Of a DNA stretch of 64,000 nucleotides, positions 55,790-63,542 are shown piece by piece. Position numbers and translations under genes: made by a program. This DNA is from Castellaniella hirudinis (GTDB taxonomy: Bacteria > Pseudomonadota > Gammaproteobacteria > Burkholderiales > Burkholderiaceae_B): the NCBI RefSeq assembly GCF_042651965.1, contig NZ_JBHSDY010000003.1, forward strand, positions 1 through 64,000, read 5' to 3'. The notes under the pieces are model-generated. The model saw only the letters and a list, made by a program, of their open reading frames with translations. It was not told the origin of the DNA and did no database searches. The number at the start of each line of letters is the position of its first letter. The first letter of the stretch is position 1.

Positions 55790-56151
55790 GGTGCGTCTCC
55801 GGCGCCGGCCTGAGGGCGGCGTTTCTTTTAAAAATACGAAACTTTGGATTTGATGTCGATTAATGTATCACTTTGGAAAGAGGTTTTTTCAAGTCGAAGT
55901 GATTTATCTGATTTCATGATGGATTCATTGTGAAATCGAATAACAAGGAAAATCAAGGGTTTCATAGGGTGTTTGATGGGAAACAGGCTGAATCCTGTGA
56001 TCAGTCCAGGAAAACCCTAGTGCTCAAGCGATACAAATAAATTGACAGTATCGATATTAAAGTAACATGATGGCATCGTGCCCGAATGAATCGGGTCCAA
56101 AGGACACAAAATCCGTCCGCCCCCCGTACATCACCCCAAAGGAGTCTTTAC
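55790..56151. promoter_or_regulatory. Divergent regulatory region of the two paa transcription units
   Basis: This gene-free, AT-rich segment separates paaN from the diiron gene. An inverted repeat CGATAC (56029-56034) / GTATCG (56048-56053) flanks a consensus -35 box TTGACA (56042-56047), with a weak -10 (TAACAT or CATGAT) near 56063-56071, so a repressor bound there would block the plus-strand promoter. GTATCA at 55865-55870 is a related half-site near the paaN side. PaaX, encoded downstream, is the natural candidate. Confidence 0.55.
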
Positions 56152-57177
56152 ATGTCCAGCAAGGAACGCTTTGCCGACAAGATGGAATTTCCGCCGGAAA
56201 TTGAACAACCCAACGTCTATCCTCTGTCCTGGCACCGCAAGACCGAAAAACTGCAGGAAGTCTGGGAAGCCTCGCTGCGCGAGTACTGGAAGCCCGAAGA
56301 ATTGCCCTGGGATACGTTCGACGTCGAGAGCTATTCCTGGGAAGAACGCGAATGCATCGCCTACTGGTGGACGCTGCTGTCGGTGTTCGACGCCTCGGCG
56401 CCCCCGGTGTTCGCCGAGGCCCTGATCAAGACCTACGAGGTCCACGAAGAAGACCCGGTCCGCAAGTGCTTCTTCTCCGTCACCAGTGACGAGCAGAACC
56501 ACGAGATCATGTGCGGCCTGTCGATCACCAAGCTGCTCGGCCACCCGGATCCCATCACCTACGAACCCAAGACCGACATCGGCCGCCGCCTGCAGAAAAA
56601 CGCCAAGTGGCTGTATTTCAACGGCGCGCGTTACTGGACCGGCTACAAGACCGCCGTGCCCAAGTACGATCTGGCGGTGCTGTTCAGCTCCTTCCTGATG
56701 GGGGAAATCGCTGCGGCCACCATCTTCAAGCAGATGTACGAAAACTCGCGTGAGCCGGTCTTCAAGGAAGCCTTCAAGAACATCGGCCGCGACGAAGGCC
56801 GCCACATGGCGATCTGTATGGCTGTGATGGAACGCGACTACCCGGGCCTGAGCGATGAGCACAAGTCCGTCGTCACCAAGCAGATCCGCGCGGGCTACCT
56901 GTTCCTGTCGGCCGTGCTGTACGAGCCGCCCGCCGACTTCTGGGATCTGCCCGAAGACTTCATCGCCACGCAGCGCGAGGCCGAGGCCATCGCGCGTGAC
57001 GCCGGCTTCGGCATCCCCACCGTCGAAGCCAAGCGTGAAAACTGGCGCCAGGCCATCATCAACCTGAAGGGGGTCCTGGATCACTACAACATCCCGTTCC
57101 CGGCCATTCCCGAAGTCGGGATCACCGGCCAGGAAGTCTCCGACGTCGAGATGGACGACATCATCCCGGTGTTCTGA
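56152..57177 (+). CDS. R2/AurF-like diiron protein, candidate oxygenase of phenylacetate (or related aromatic acyl-CoA) metabolism
   Basis: A 341-residue, mostly helical soluble protein. The four-helix-bundle diiron ligands follow the ribonucleotide-reductase-R2 spacing: E89 (VFAEA), E114-x-x-H117 (DEQNHE), E185 (MGEIAA) and E215-x-x-H218 (DEGRHM). It is not like PaaA or PaaC that I remember, and not like BoxB. It is first in a unit with a ferredoxin reductase and paaX, facing paaN. PaaABCDE genes are absent in this window, so it may replace the multicomponent epoxidase. Other options are an N- or C-oxygenase for a related aromatic. ATG 56152 has AAGGAG upstream. Confidence 0.75.
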   Translation: MSSKERFADKMEFPPEIEQPNVYPLSWHRKTEKLQEVWEASLREYWKPEELPWDTFDVESYSWEERECIAYWWTLLSVFDASAPPVFAEALIKTYEVHEEDPVRKCFFSVTSDEQNHEIMCGLSITKLLGHPDPITYEPKTDIGRRLQKNAKWLYFNGARYWTGYKTAVPKYDLAVLFSSFLMGEIAAATIFKQMYENSREPVFKEAFKNIGRDEGRHMAICMAVMERDYPGLSDEHKSVVTKQIRAGYLFLSAVLYEPPADFWDLPEDFIATQREAEAIARDAGFGIPTVEAKRENWRQAIINLKGVLDHYNIPFPAIPEVGITGQEVSDVEMDDIIPVF

Positions 57178-57258
57178 CCGGATAGCAGCACCCGGCACGG
57201 CCGCGTTTGCGCGGCTGGTGCCGCTACCCCGATAGACAAAAGAAACGGAAATCGACTC

Positions 57259-58290
57259 ATGTCACGCATCATCATCCAACCCTCCGGCAAGACCGTCGAA
57301 TGCAAGGGCAGCGACACCGTCCTGATGGCCCTGGAAAAGGCCGGCTACGCGCTGCCCAACAACTGCCGGGCCGGGGCCTGCGGCGAATGCAAGGTCAAGG
57401 TGCTGGAAGGCCAGTATGACCAGGGGATGGTGCTCGACATGGCGCTCACCGCCGAAGAACGCCGCCAGGGCATCGGCCTGATGTGCATGGCCAAGCCGAT
57501 TTCCGACGAGATGGTGATCGAATGGGGTACGGCCGATGCGCGTCCCAAACTGTTCCCACCCCGCGAGAACGCGTTGTTCGTCCTGATCGATCGCCGCGAG
57601 GTGGCCAATCGCACCCTGGAAATCCGCCTGCGCCCGGTGGGCCAGCCGATCCGCTATTGGCCGGGGCAGTACGTCACCATCGGTGATGATCGCGCCGGCA
57701 TTCCCCTGCGGGCGTATTCGATCGCCAATGCGCCCCGGCCCGACGGCGAAATCGTCTTGCAGGTCGCGCGCGCCGACGACGGCGTCACCAGCGCCTGGAT
57801 CCATGACGTGTTGCGGGTCGGCGACAGCGTCAAGATCAATGGCGCCTACGGCACCTTCATCGGCGATCCGTCCGCGGAAACCCCGGTGCTCTGCCTGGCG
57901 GCGGGCACGGGCCTGGCGCCGATCATGGATCTGGCCGAGGCGGCCCTGCGGCGTGGCTACCGCAAAAAAGTGGACCTGATCTTCTCGGCGCGCACCGTGG
58001 CCGACGTCTATGGCCAGGGCATGATGGCGTGGTGGCGCACCAAGCATCGTAATTTCGACTATAAAATAACCCTCACGCGCGAACAGCAGGAAGGCTATCT
58101 GGCAGGCCGCATCGACACGATTCTGCCCGGCCTGTACCCCGACCTGTCCGCGCATAGTATTTTCATCGCAGGCAGTCCTGAATTCGTGGACGCCTGTGTC
58201 GCGGCGGTCAAGGCCCTGGGCGCGAAGGACGAACTCATTCACAAGGAAGGGTTCTTCGCCATCCAGAACGCCCGCTCCGAGGGCCGCTAA
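57259..58290 (+). CDS. Ferredoxin-NAD(P)H reductase (oxygenase electron-transfer component, PaaE/PhkF-like)
   Basis: A 343-residue protein with an N-terminal plant-type [2Fe-2S] domain (C36, C41, C44, C76; C-x4-C-x2-C-x31-C), an FAD domain with RAYSIANAP, and a NAD(P) domain with AAGTGLAPIMDLAE and AGSPEFVDAC. This is the standard one-chain reductase for diiron or Rieske oxygenases. It lies 81 bases after the diiron gene and is its obvious partner. Automated pipelines may mislabel such proteins as NqrF. It is domain-matched to the tail of the cytochrome b fusion at 7.6 kb but otherwise distinct. Confidence 0.9.
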   Translation: MSRIIIQPSGKTVECKGSDTVLMALEKAGYALPNNCRAGACGECKVKVLEGQYDQGMVLDMALTAEERRQGIGLMCMAKPISDEMVIEWGTADARPKLFPPRENALFVLIDRREVANRTLEIRLRPVGQPIRYWPGQYVTIGDDRAGIPLRAYSIANAPRPDGEIVLQVARADDGVTSAWIHDVLRVGDSVKINGAYGTFIGDPSAETPVLCLAAGTGLAPIMDLAEAALRRGYRKKVDLIFSARTVADVYGQGMMAWWRTKHRNFDYKITLTREQQEGYLAGRIDTILPGLYPDLSAHSIFIAGSPEFVDACVAAVKALGAKDELIHKEGFFAIQNARSEGR

Positions 58291-58315
58291 TCCTGACATC
58301 CATGTTCTGACCGTC

Positions 58316-59272
58316 TTGATCCCCGCCATCCAGCATCGCATCGACAGCTTCCGTCAACAGCAGCGGGTTCGCGCGGGTTCGCTGATCATGTCGGTCTTCG
58401 GTGACGCGGTGCTGCCGCGCGGCGGGCGGATCTGGCTGGGCAGCCTGATCCAGCTCCTCGAACCGCTGGGCCTGAACGAACGCCTGGTGCGGACCTCGGT
58501 GTTTCGCCTGGGCAAGGAAAAATGGCTGCGGGCCGACACGCATGGGCGTCGGGCGGAATACGTGCTGACCGATTCCGGGCGCTTGCGCTTCGAAGAAGCC
58601 TCGCGCCACATCTATTCATCCCACGCACCGATCTGGGACCGCCGCTGGCGCCTGATTCTGGTCGTCGGCGATCTGGATGCCCGGCAGCGGGACCGCCTGC
58701 GTCAGGCCCTGCTGTGGCAGGGCTTCGGCAGCCTGGGCAGCGATTGCTTCGTCCACCCGTCGACGCACCTGGAGGCCGTGCATGACACGCTGGAGGCCGA
58801 TGGCCTGGGCGACATGCTGGGCCATCTGCTGCCCCTGCTGGCGGCCGACGCGCGCATCGCCCTGACGGCATCCGACGCCGATCTGGTGGCTCGGGCCTGG
58901 AATCTGGAACGCCTGGCCGAGTCCTACACCGCCTTCGTGGCCGATTATCTGCCGATCCTGGCGGAACTGCGGCGCGACCGCCGGGTCCGTCTGGAACCCG
59001 AAGAAGCCTTTCTGGCGCGGGTGCTGATGATCCACGATTACCGCCGGCTGTTGCTGCGCGACCCGGAACTGCCGGAAGTCCTGCTGCCGGCGGATTGGCC
59101 CGGGCAGTCCGCACGCATGGTGTGCCGCGAACTGTACCGCCGCCTGGCCGAACCGTCCGAATGGCATCTGGACGCCCACATGCGGCTGGCCGACGGCACC
59201 ATGCCCGCGCGCCTGGAAGACAGCGTCGAGCGCTTCCCCTCCGACGATCCGCTGGTCTCGATCTCGCTCTGA
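58316..59272 (+). CDS. paaX: Phenylacetate degradation regulator PaaX
   Basis: A regulator of about 318 residues resembling E. coli PaaX: GDAVLPRGGRIWLGSLIQLLEPLGLNERLVRTSVFRL is the N-terminal winged helix region, then WDRRWRLILVV, LLWQGFGSLG and LMIHDYRRLLLRDPELPEVLLPADW. PaaX represses paa genes until phenylacetyl-CoA binds. The start is probably TTG 58316 (giving xIPAIQHRIDSFRQQ), though no clear ribosome site precedes it; ATG 58388 would cut the conserved N-terminus. It closes the diiron-reductase unit and likely acts at the 55.8-56.1 kb region. Confidence 0.9.
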   Translation: MIPAIQHRIDSFRQQQRVRAGSLIMSVFGDAVLPRGGRIWLGSLIQLLEPLGLNERLVRTSVFRLGKEKWLRADTHGRRAEYVLTDSGRLRFEEASRHIYSSHAPIWDRRWRLILVVGDLDARQRDRLRQALLWQGFGSLGSDCFVHPSTHLEAVHDTLEADGLGDMLGHLLPLLAADARIALTASDADLVARAWNLERLAESYTAFVADYLPILAELRRDRRVRLEPEEAFLARVLMIHDYRRLLLRDPELPEVLLPADWPGQSARMVCRELYRRLAEPSEWHLDAHMRLADGTMPARLEDSVERFPSDDPLVSISL

Positions 59273-59620
59273 TCCGCGCGGATGCGTTCCGCGCGTTCCG
59301 GGCTGATCCGGGTCCAGGCGTCTTGTTTCAGGCTTTAATGATACATATTTGAATAAAAAAATCTGATTTACGTGTTGCGCCGGGATCCCTTGATCCAGAG
59401 GTTGATCTGATGAATGGATGAGTCAGACCCAGGTTTATCTTGATGGTTTTCCCGAATGAATGTGGGTTACATATCAGACAGGCTTGCTCATCCGGCTCAA
59501 GTCCTCTATGTTTTCTCTGATACCAAATCCAATGTTTAAAAAATGGATTTGTAATACATCGGGATCGAATGCCGCCTGCCGTCCGCAGAACGGCACGGAA
59601 TCCCGGCGAGGAGACATGCC
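59273..59620 (+). promoter_or_regulatory. AT-rich regulatory region upstream of the liv-type importer
   Basis: No gene was found in these 348 bases. TGATAC occurs at 59339-59344 and 59518-59523, echoing the half-sites in the paa divergent region. A perfect 8-base inverted repeat CAAATCCA (59524-59531) / TGGATTTG (59544-59551) follows; TGGATTTG also occurs at 55845-55852. These shared elements suggest common regulation of uptake and degradation. A GAGGAGA ribosome site (59608-59614) serves the GTG start of the permease. Confidence 0.5.
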
Positions 59621-60496
59621 GTGCATGCGGAATTCTTGCAGTTCCTGTTTTCGGGGCTGACCGTCGGGGCGACCTATGCCCTGGCCGCCCTGGGCTTCAA
59701 CCTGATCTACAACTCCAGTCACGTGATCAACTTCGCCCAGGGCGAGTTCATCATGCTGGGCGGCATGCTGGCGGTGTTCTTCACCCAGGCGGGCCTGCAC
59801 TGGGCGCCCGCCTTCGCGCTGGCCGTGCTGCTGCCGGCCCTGGTCGGGGTGTTGCTCGAAAAGTGCGCCATCGAACCGGTCAAGGACGCCGACACGGTCA
59901 CCCTGATCATCATCACCATCGGCGCCTCGCTGGTGCTGCGCGGCCTGATCCAGGTCTGGCTGGGCAAGGGCGCCCACAGCCTGCCGCCGTTTTCCGATCA
60001 CGCCCCCCTGGCGGTGCTGGGCGCGACCCTGCAGCCCCAGAGCTTCTGGGTGTTCGGGGTGACGGCCGTGGTGGTGGCGCTGCTCTGGTATTTCTTCAGC
60101 CGCACGCTGTCGGGCAAGGCCATGCTGGCCACGGCCTACAACCGGGTCGCCGCGCAACTGGTGGGCGTGAGCACCGGCTGGGTCCTGCTCATGAGTTTCG
60201 CCCTGGCGGCCGCGCTCGGCGCGCTGGGCGGCATCCTGATCACGCCGATCACGCTGACGTCCTATGACGTGGGCATCATGCTGGGCCTGAAGGGCTTTGT
60301 GGCGGCCGTGGTGGGCGGCCTGGGCAGCGGCCTGGGCGCGGTGGTCGGCGGCCTGCTGGTCGGTGTGCTCGAGGCCATGGGCGCGGGCTACATCTCGTCG
60401 GCCTACAAGGACGCCATTCCCTTCGTCCTGATCCTGCTGATTCTGTTCTTCATGCCGCGCGGCCTGTTCGGCGGTCTTTCTACCGAGCGGGTGTGA
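59621..60496 (+). CDS. Branched-chain-type ABC transporter permease LivH
   Basis: A 291-residue, eight-helix permease starting at GTG 59621 after GAGGAGA. Family blocks are GATYALAALGFNLIYNSSHVINFAQGEF and LGLKGFVAAVVGGLGSGLGAVVGG. It works with LivM, two ATPases and a periplasmic binding protein (likely the one encoded at 49.1 kb). The location after paaX suggests uptake of phenylacetate or a related aromatic acid. The stop overlaps the next GTG (GTGA). Confidence 0.92.
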   Translation: MHAEFLQFLFSGLTVGATYALAALGFNLIYNSSHVINFAQGEFIMLGGMLAVFFTQAGLHWAPAFALAVLLPALVGVLLEKCAIEPVKDADTVTLIIITIGASLVLRGLIQVWLGKGAHSLPPFSDHAPLAVLGATLQPQSFWVFGVTAVVVALLWYFFSRTLSGKAMLATAYNRVAAQLVGVSTGWVLLMSFALAAALGALGGILITPITLTSYDVGIMLGLKGFVAAVVGGLGSGLGAVVGGLLVGVLEAMGAGYISSAYKDAIPFVLILLILFFMPRGLFGGLSTERV

Positions 60497-61431
60497 TCAT
60501 GCGTGGACGTTCCCTCATCGGTCTGGGCATTCTGGCCCTGGCCTTGGCCGCAGCGCCCTTCGTGGTGCCCAACAGCTACTACCTGGACATCATCATCCGC
60601 ATGTGCATCAATGCCGTGATCGTTCTCAGCCTGAACCTGCTGGTCGGCTATGCGGGCCAGATCAGCCTGGGCCATGCCGGCTTCGTGGGCCTGGGGGCCT
60701 ATGCTTCGGCGGTGCTGCCCAGCCATTTCGGCTGGCACCCGCTGCTGGCCCTGGCGGCCGGGGCGGTGGGCACCGGGCTGCTGGCGCTGCTGGTCGCGCG
60801 GCCCATTCTCAAGCTCAAGGGGCACTACCTGGCCATGGCGACGCTGGGCCTGGGCATCATCATCAATATCGTGATCCGCAACGAGTCCGAATGGACCGGC
60901 GGCCCGGACGGCATGCCGGTGCCGTCCATGGAACTGTTCGGCTATGAACTGATGCGCGATACCCAATGGTATTGGGTCGTGGCGGTGCTGCTGTTGCTCA
61001 GCGTCTGGGGGGCGCTGAACCTGATCGACTCCCCGTTTGGCCGCGCCCTGCGAGGCTTGCACGGCTCCGAGATCGCTTCCCAGGTCGTGGGGGTGGACGT
61101 GCCGCGCTACAAGACGGCCGTGTTCGTGCTGTCGGCCGTCGCGGCCAGCATCATGGGCAGCGTCCTGGCGCATTACGTCGGTTTCGTGACCCCCGAGGTC
61201 GCCAACTTCTTCCATTCGATCGAGCTGGTCACCATGGTCGTGGTGGGGGGGATGGCGTCGGTCTTCGGCTCGGTGCTGGGGGCCGTGCTGCTGACGGCAT
61301 TGCCGCAGGCCCTGGCGACGTTCGAGGGTTGGGAAATCGTGGTCTTCGGCGCGATCCTGATGCTGTGCATGATCTTCCTGCCGCGCGGCCTGGTGCCGAC
61401 GCTGGCGGCTCGCCTGCGCGTGGGGGACTGA
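60493..61431 (+). CDS. Branched-chain-type ABC transporter permease LivM
   Basis: A 312-residue permease with LivM features: SLNLLVGYAGQISLGHAGFVGLGAY, LKGHYLAMATLGLG and VVVGGMASVFGSVLGA. It starts at GTG 60493 overlapping the livH stop or at ATG 60499. Ends four bases before livG. Forms the membrane heterodimer with LivH. Confidence 0.92.
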   Translation: MIMRGRSLIGLGILALALAAAPFVVPNSYYLDIIIRMCINAVIVLSLNLLVGYAGQISLGHAGFVGLGAYASAVLPSHFGWHPLLALAAGAVGTGLLALLVARPILKLKGHYLAMATLGLGIIINIVIRNESEWTGGPDGMPVPSMELFGYELMRDTQWYWVVAVLLLLSVWGALNLIDSPFGRALRGLHGSEIASQVVGVDVPRYKTAVFVLSAVAASIMGSVLAHYVGFVTPEVANFFHSIELVTMVVVGGMASVFGSVLGAVLLTALPQALATFEGWEIVVFGAILMLCMIFLPRGLVPTLAARLRVGD

Positions 61432-61435
61432 CATC

Positions 61436-62197
61436 ATGACCCTGCTCGAAGTCGATCGTCTGTGCATCCAGTTCGGCAACGTCCGCGCCGTCCAGGACGT
61501 CAGTTTTTCCGTGGACGAAGGGGTGGTGTATTCCGTCATCGGCCCCAACGGGGCCGGCAAGACGACCCTGTTCAACCTGATCACCGGCGTTTATCGGCCG
61601 ACGTCGGGCGCCGTCCGCCTGGACGGCCAGGAAATCCAGGGCCGCACGCCTTATGAACTGGCCCGCCGGGGGATGGCGCGCACTTTCCAGAATCTGCAGG
61701 TCTGGATGAACATGAGCGCCCTGGAAAACGTCATGGTCGGGGCCCATCTGCACCTGGACGGCAGCCTGTTCAAGGCGTTGCTGCGCACCCCGGGCCTGCG
61801 GCGCCGCGACCAGGCGCTGCGCGAAGAAGCCGCCGGCCTGATGGCGTTCGTCGGCCTGGAATCCTATGTGCGGTCGCGCGCCGACAGCATGCCCTATGGG
61901 GCGCTCAAGCGCCTGGAGATCGCCCGGGCGCTGGCCATGAAACCGCGCCTGCTGTTTCTGGATGAACCGGCCGCCGGACTCAATCCCAAGGAAACTCAAG
62001 AGGTCGACGTCCTGGTGCGGCGGATCGCCGAAACCGGCGTGACCGTCGTCCTGGTCGAACACGATATGAAGATGGTCATGAACCTGTCGGACCGGATTCT
62101 GGTACTGGACTATGGCAAGCGCCTGGCCGAAGGCTCGGGACCCGAGGTCCGCAGCAATCCGGACGTGATCGCGGCCTACCTGGGCGGCCACGCCTGA
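61436..62197 (+). CDS. Branched-chain-type ABC transporter ATPase LivG
   Basis: A 253-residue ATPase with Walker A GPNGAGKTT, Walker B LLFLDEPAAGLNP and the switch histidine in VVLVEHDMKMV. The ABC signature reads MPYGALKRLE rather than the usual LSYGQQRRLE, a modest deviation. Powers the importer together with the hemerythrin-fused ATPase encoded 11 bases downstream. Confidence 0.93.
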   Translation: MTLLEVDRLCIQFGNVRAVQDVSFSVDEGVVYSVIGPNGAGKTTLFNLITGVYRPTSGAVRLDGQEIQGRTPYELARRGMARTFQNLQVWMNMSALENVMVGAHLHLDGSLFKALLRTPGLRRRDQALREEAAGLMAFVGLESYVRSRADSMPYGALKRLEIARALAMKPRLLFLDEPAAGLNPKETQEVDVLVRRIAETGVTVVLVEHDMKMVMNLSDRILVLDYGKRLAEGSGPEVRSNPDVIAAYLGGHA

Positions 62198-62208
62198 TCG
62201 GGGACATC

Positions 62209-63522
62209 ATGCACGCATTGGACATCATTCAGGAAGAACACCGCAATCTCTGGCGCATTGCCATCACCATGGACTGGGTGGCCGGCGAATTGCAGACGGG
62301 CGCACCGGTCGAGGAAGGCTTCTTCCACGCGCTGTTCGACTACATCCAGGAATTCATGGACGGCTGCCACCATGCCAAAGAGGACCAGTACCTGTTCCTG
62401 GCCATGCGGCGGCGCGCCCCGGAGGCCTCAGCCTCCATTCTGGACGCCCTGGAGGCGCAGCACCGCCAGGGGCCCGACAGCCTGCAGGAACTGCGCAGCT
62501 ATCTGGGTCGCGGGGGGCTGCTGGCGGAACAACCGGCGTTCATCGACGGCCTGCGCCAATACGCGGACCAGTTGAAGCAGCACATCCGGATCGAGGAAAA
62601 GGATGCCTTCCCGCTGGCGCGTGAAGTCCTCCAGCCCGAGGATTGGGCGGGCATCACGGCGGCGTTCTCCGATCACCGCGACCCCCTGTTCGGCGATCAG
62701 GCCCGCGCGGAATACCGCGAACTCTATCACCGCATCGTGTCGCTCGCGCCGGAAACGATCGGCCTGGGGGGCAGTCAGGCGGGGGCCTTCGGCCACCTGG
62801 CCGCCGCCGCGCGCGAACCGCTGCTCGAAGTCCGGGATCTCGAGTCCTGTTACGGGCGCATCCAGGCGCTCAAGGGCATCAGCCTGGACGTCTTCAAGGG
62901 CGAACTGGTCGCGCTGGTGGGCGCCAACGGGGCGGGCAAGACCACCTTCCTACGCACGCTGTCCGGCATCCAGCCCATGAGCGCCGGGCAGATCCGTTTC
63001 GCGGGTCGGGATTTGTCCCGGGTGCGGGCGGACCGGCGCGTGCAGGCCGGCATCTGCCACAGCCCCGAGGGCCGCCAGGTCTTCGGCCCCCTGTCGATCG
63101 AGGACAACCTGCGCCTGGGCGCCTACCTGCGGCCCGCCGGCCGGGTGGACGAGGACCTGGAGCGCGTCTATGCGATGTTCCCCGTCCTGCGCGAAAAGCG
63201 CCGCCTGCCCGCCGGGACGCTGTCCGGGGGGCAGCAGCAGATGCTGGCCATCAGCCGGGCCCTGATGGGGCGGCCGCGCCTGTTGCTGCTCGATGAACCG
63301 TCCATGGGACTGGCGCCCCTGCTGGTCGAAGAAGTCTTCAACGTCATCCGCGCGCTCAAGGCCCAGGGGATTACCATCCTGCTGGTCGAGCAGAATGCCT
63401 TCGCCGCACTGGGCATCGCCGACCGCGCCTACGTCCTGGAGACCGGCAATATCGTGCTGTCGGGCACCGGTCAGGACATGATCCGCAATGAACAGGTGCG
63501 CGCCGCGTACCTGGGTATGTGA
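62209..63522 (+). CDS. Hemerythrin domain - LivF ATPase fusion protein
   Basis: A 437-residue fusion. Residues 1-180 are a hemerythrin-like HHE bundle with candidate diiron ligands H11, H54/H55, E58, H85, H125 and E129/E130. Residues 200-437 are a complete LivF ATPase with Walker A GANGAGKTT (238-246), signature TLSGGQQQML, Walker B LLLLDEPSMGLAP and LLVEQN. A short linker (about 181-200) joins them. LivF proteins are normally about 235 residues, so the front domain is an addition. It could let O2 or redox state gate uptake of a substrate whose breakdown needs O2. The frame is continuous, with no stop, shift or internal start needed. Confidence 0.88.
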   Translation: MHALDIIQEEHRNLWRIAITMDWVAGELQTGAPVEEGFFHALFDYIQEFMDGCHHAKEDQYLFLAMRRRAPEASASILDALEAQHRQGPDSLQELRSYLGRGGLLAEQPAFIDGLRQYADQLKQHIRIEEKDAFPLAREVLQPEDWAGITAAFSDHRDPLFGDQARAEYRELYHRIVSLAPETIGLGGSQAGAFGHLAAAAREPLLEVRDLESCYGRIQALKGISLDVFKGELVALVGANGAGKTTFLRTLSGIQPMSAGQIRFAGRDLSRVRADRRVQAGICHSPEGRQVFGPLSIEDNLRLGAYLRPAGRVDEDLERVYAMFPVLREKRRLPAGTLSGGQQQMLAISRALMGRPRLLLLDEPSMGLAPLLVEEVFNVIRALKAQGITILLVEQNAFAALGIADRAYVLETGNIVLSGTGQDMIRNEQVRAAYLGM

Positions 63523-63542
63523 AACACCGAGAGGAATCCGTC

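Noticed and set aside
62209..63522. Hemerythrin-LivF fusion as a frameshift or assembly artefact
   Set aside because: The frame is continuous, the linker is short and sensible, and there is no second start or ribosome site for a separate LivF.
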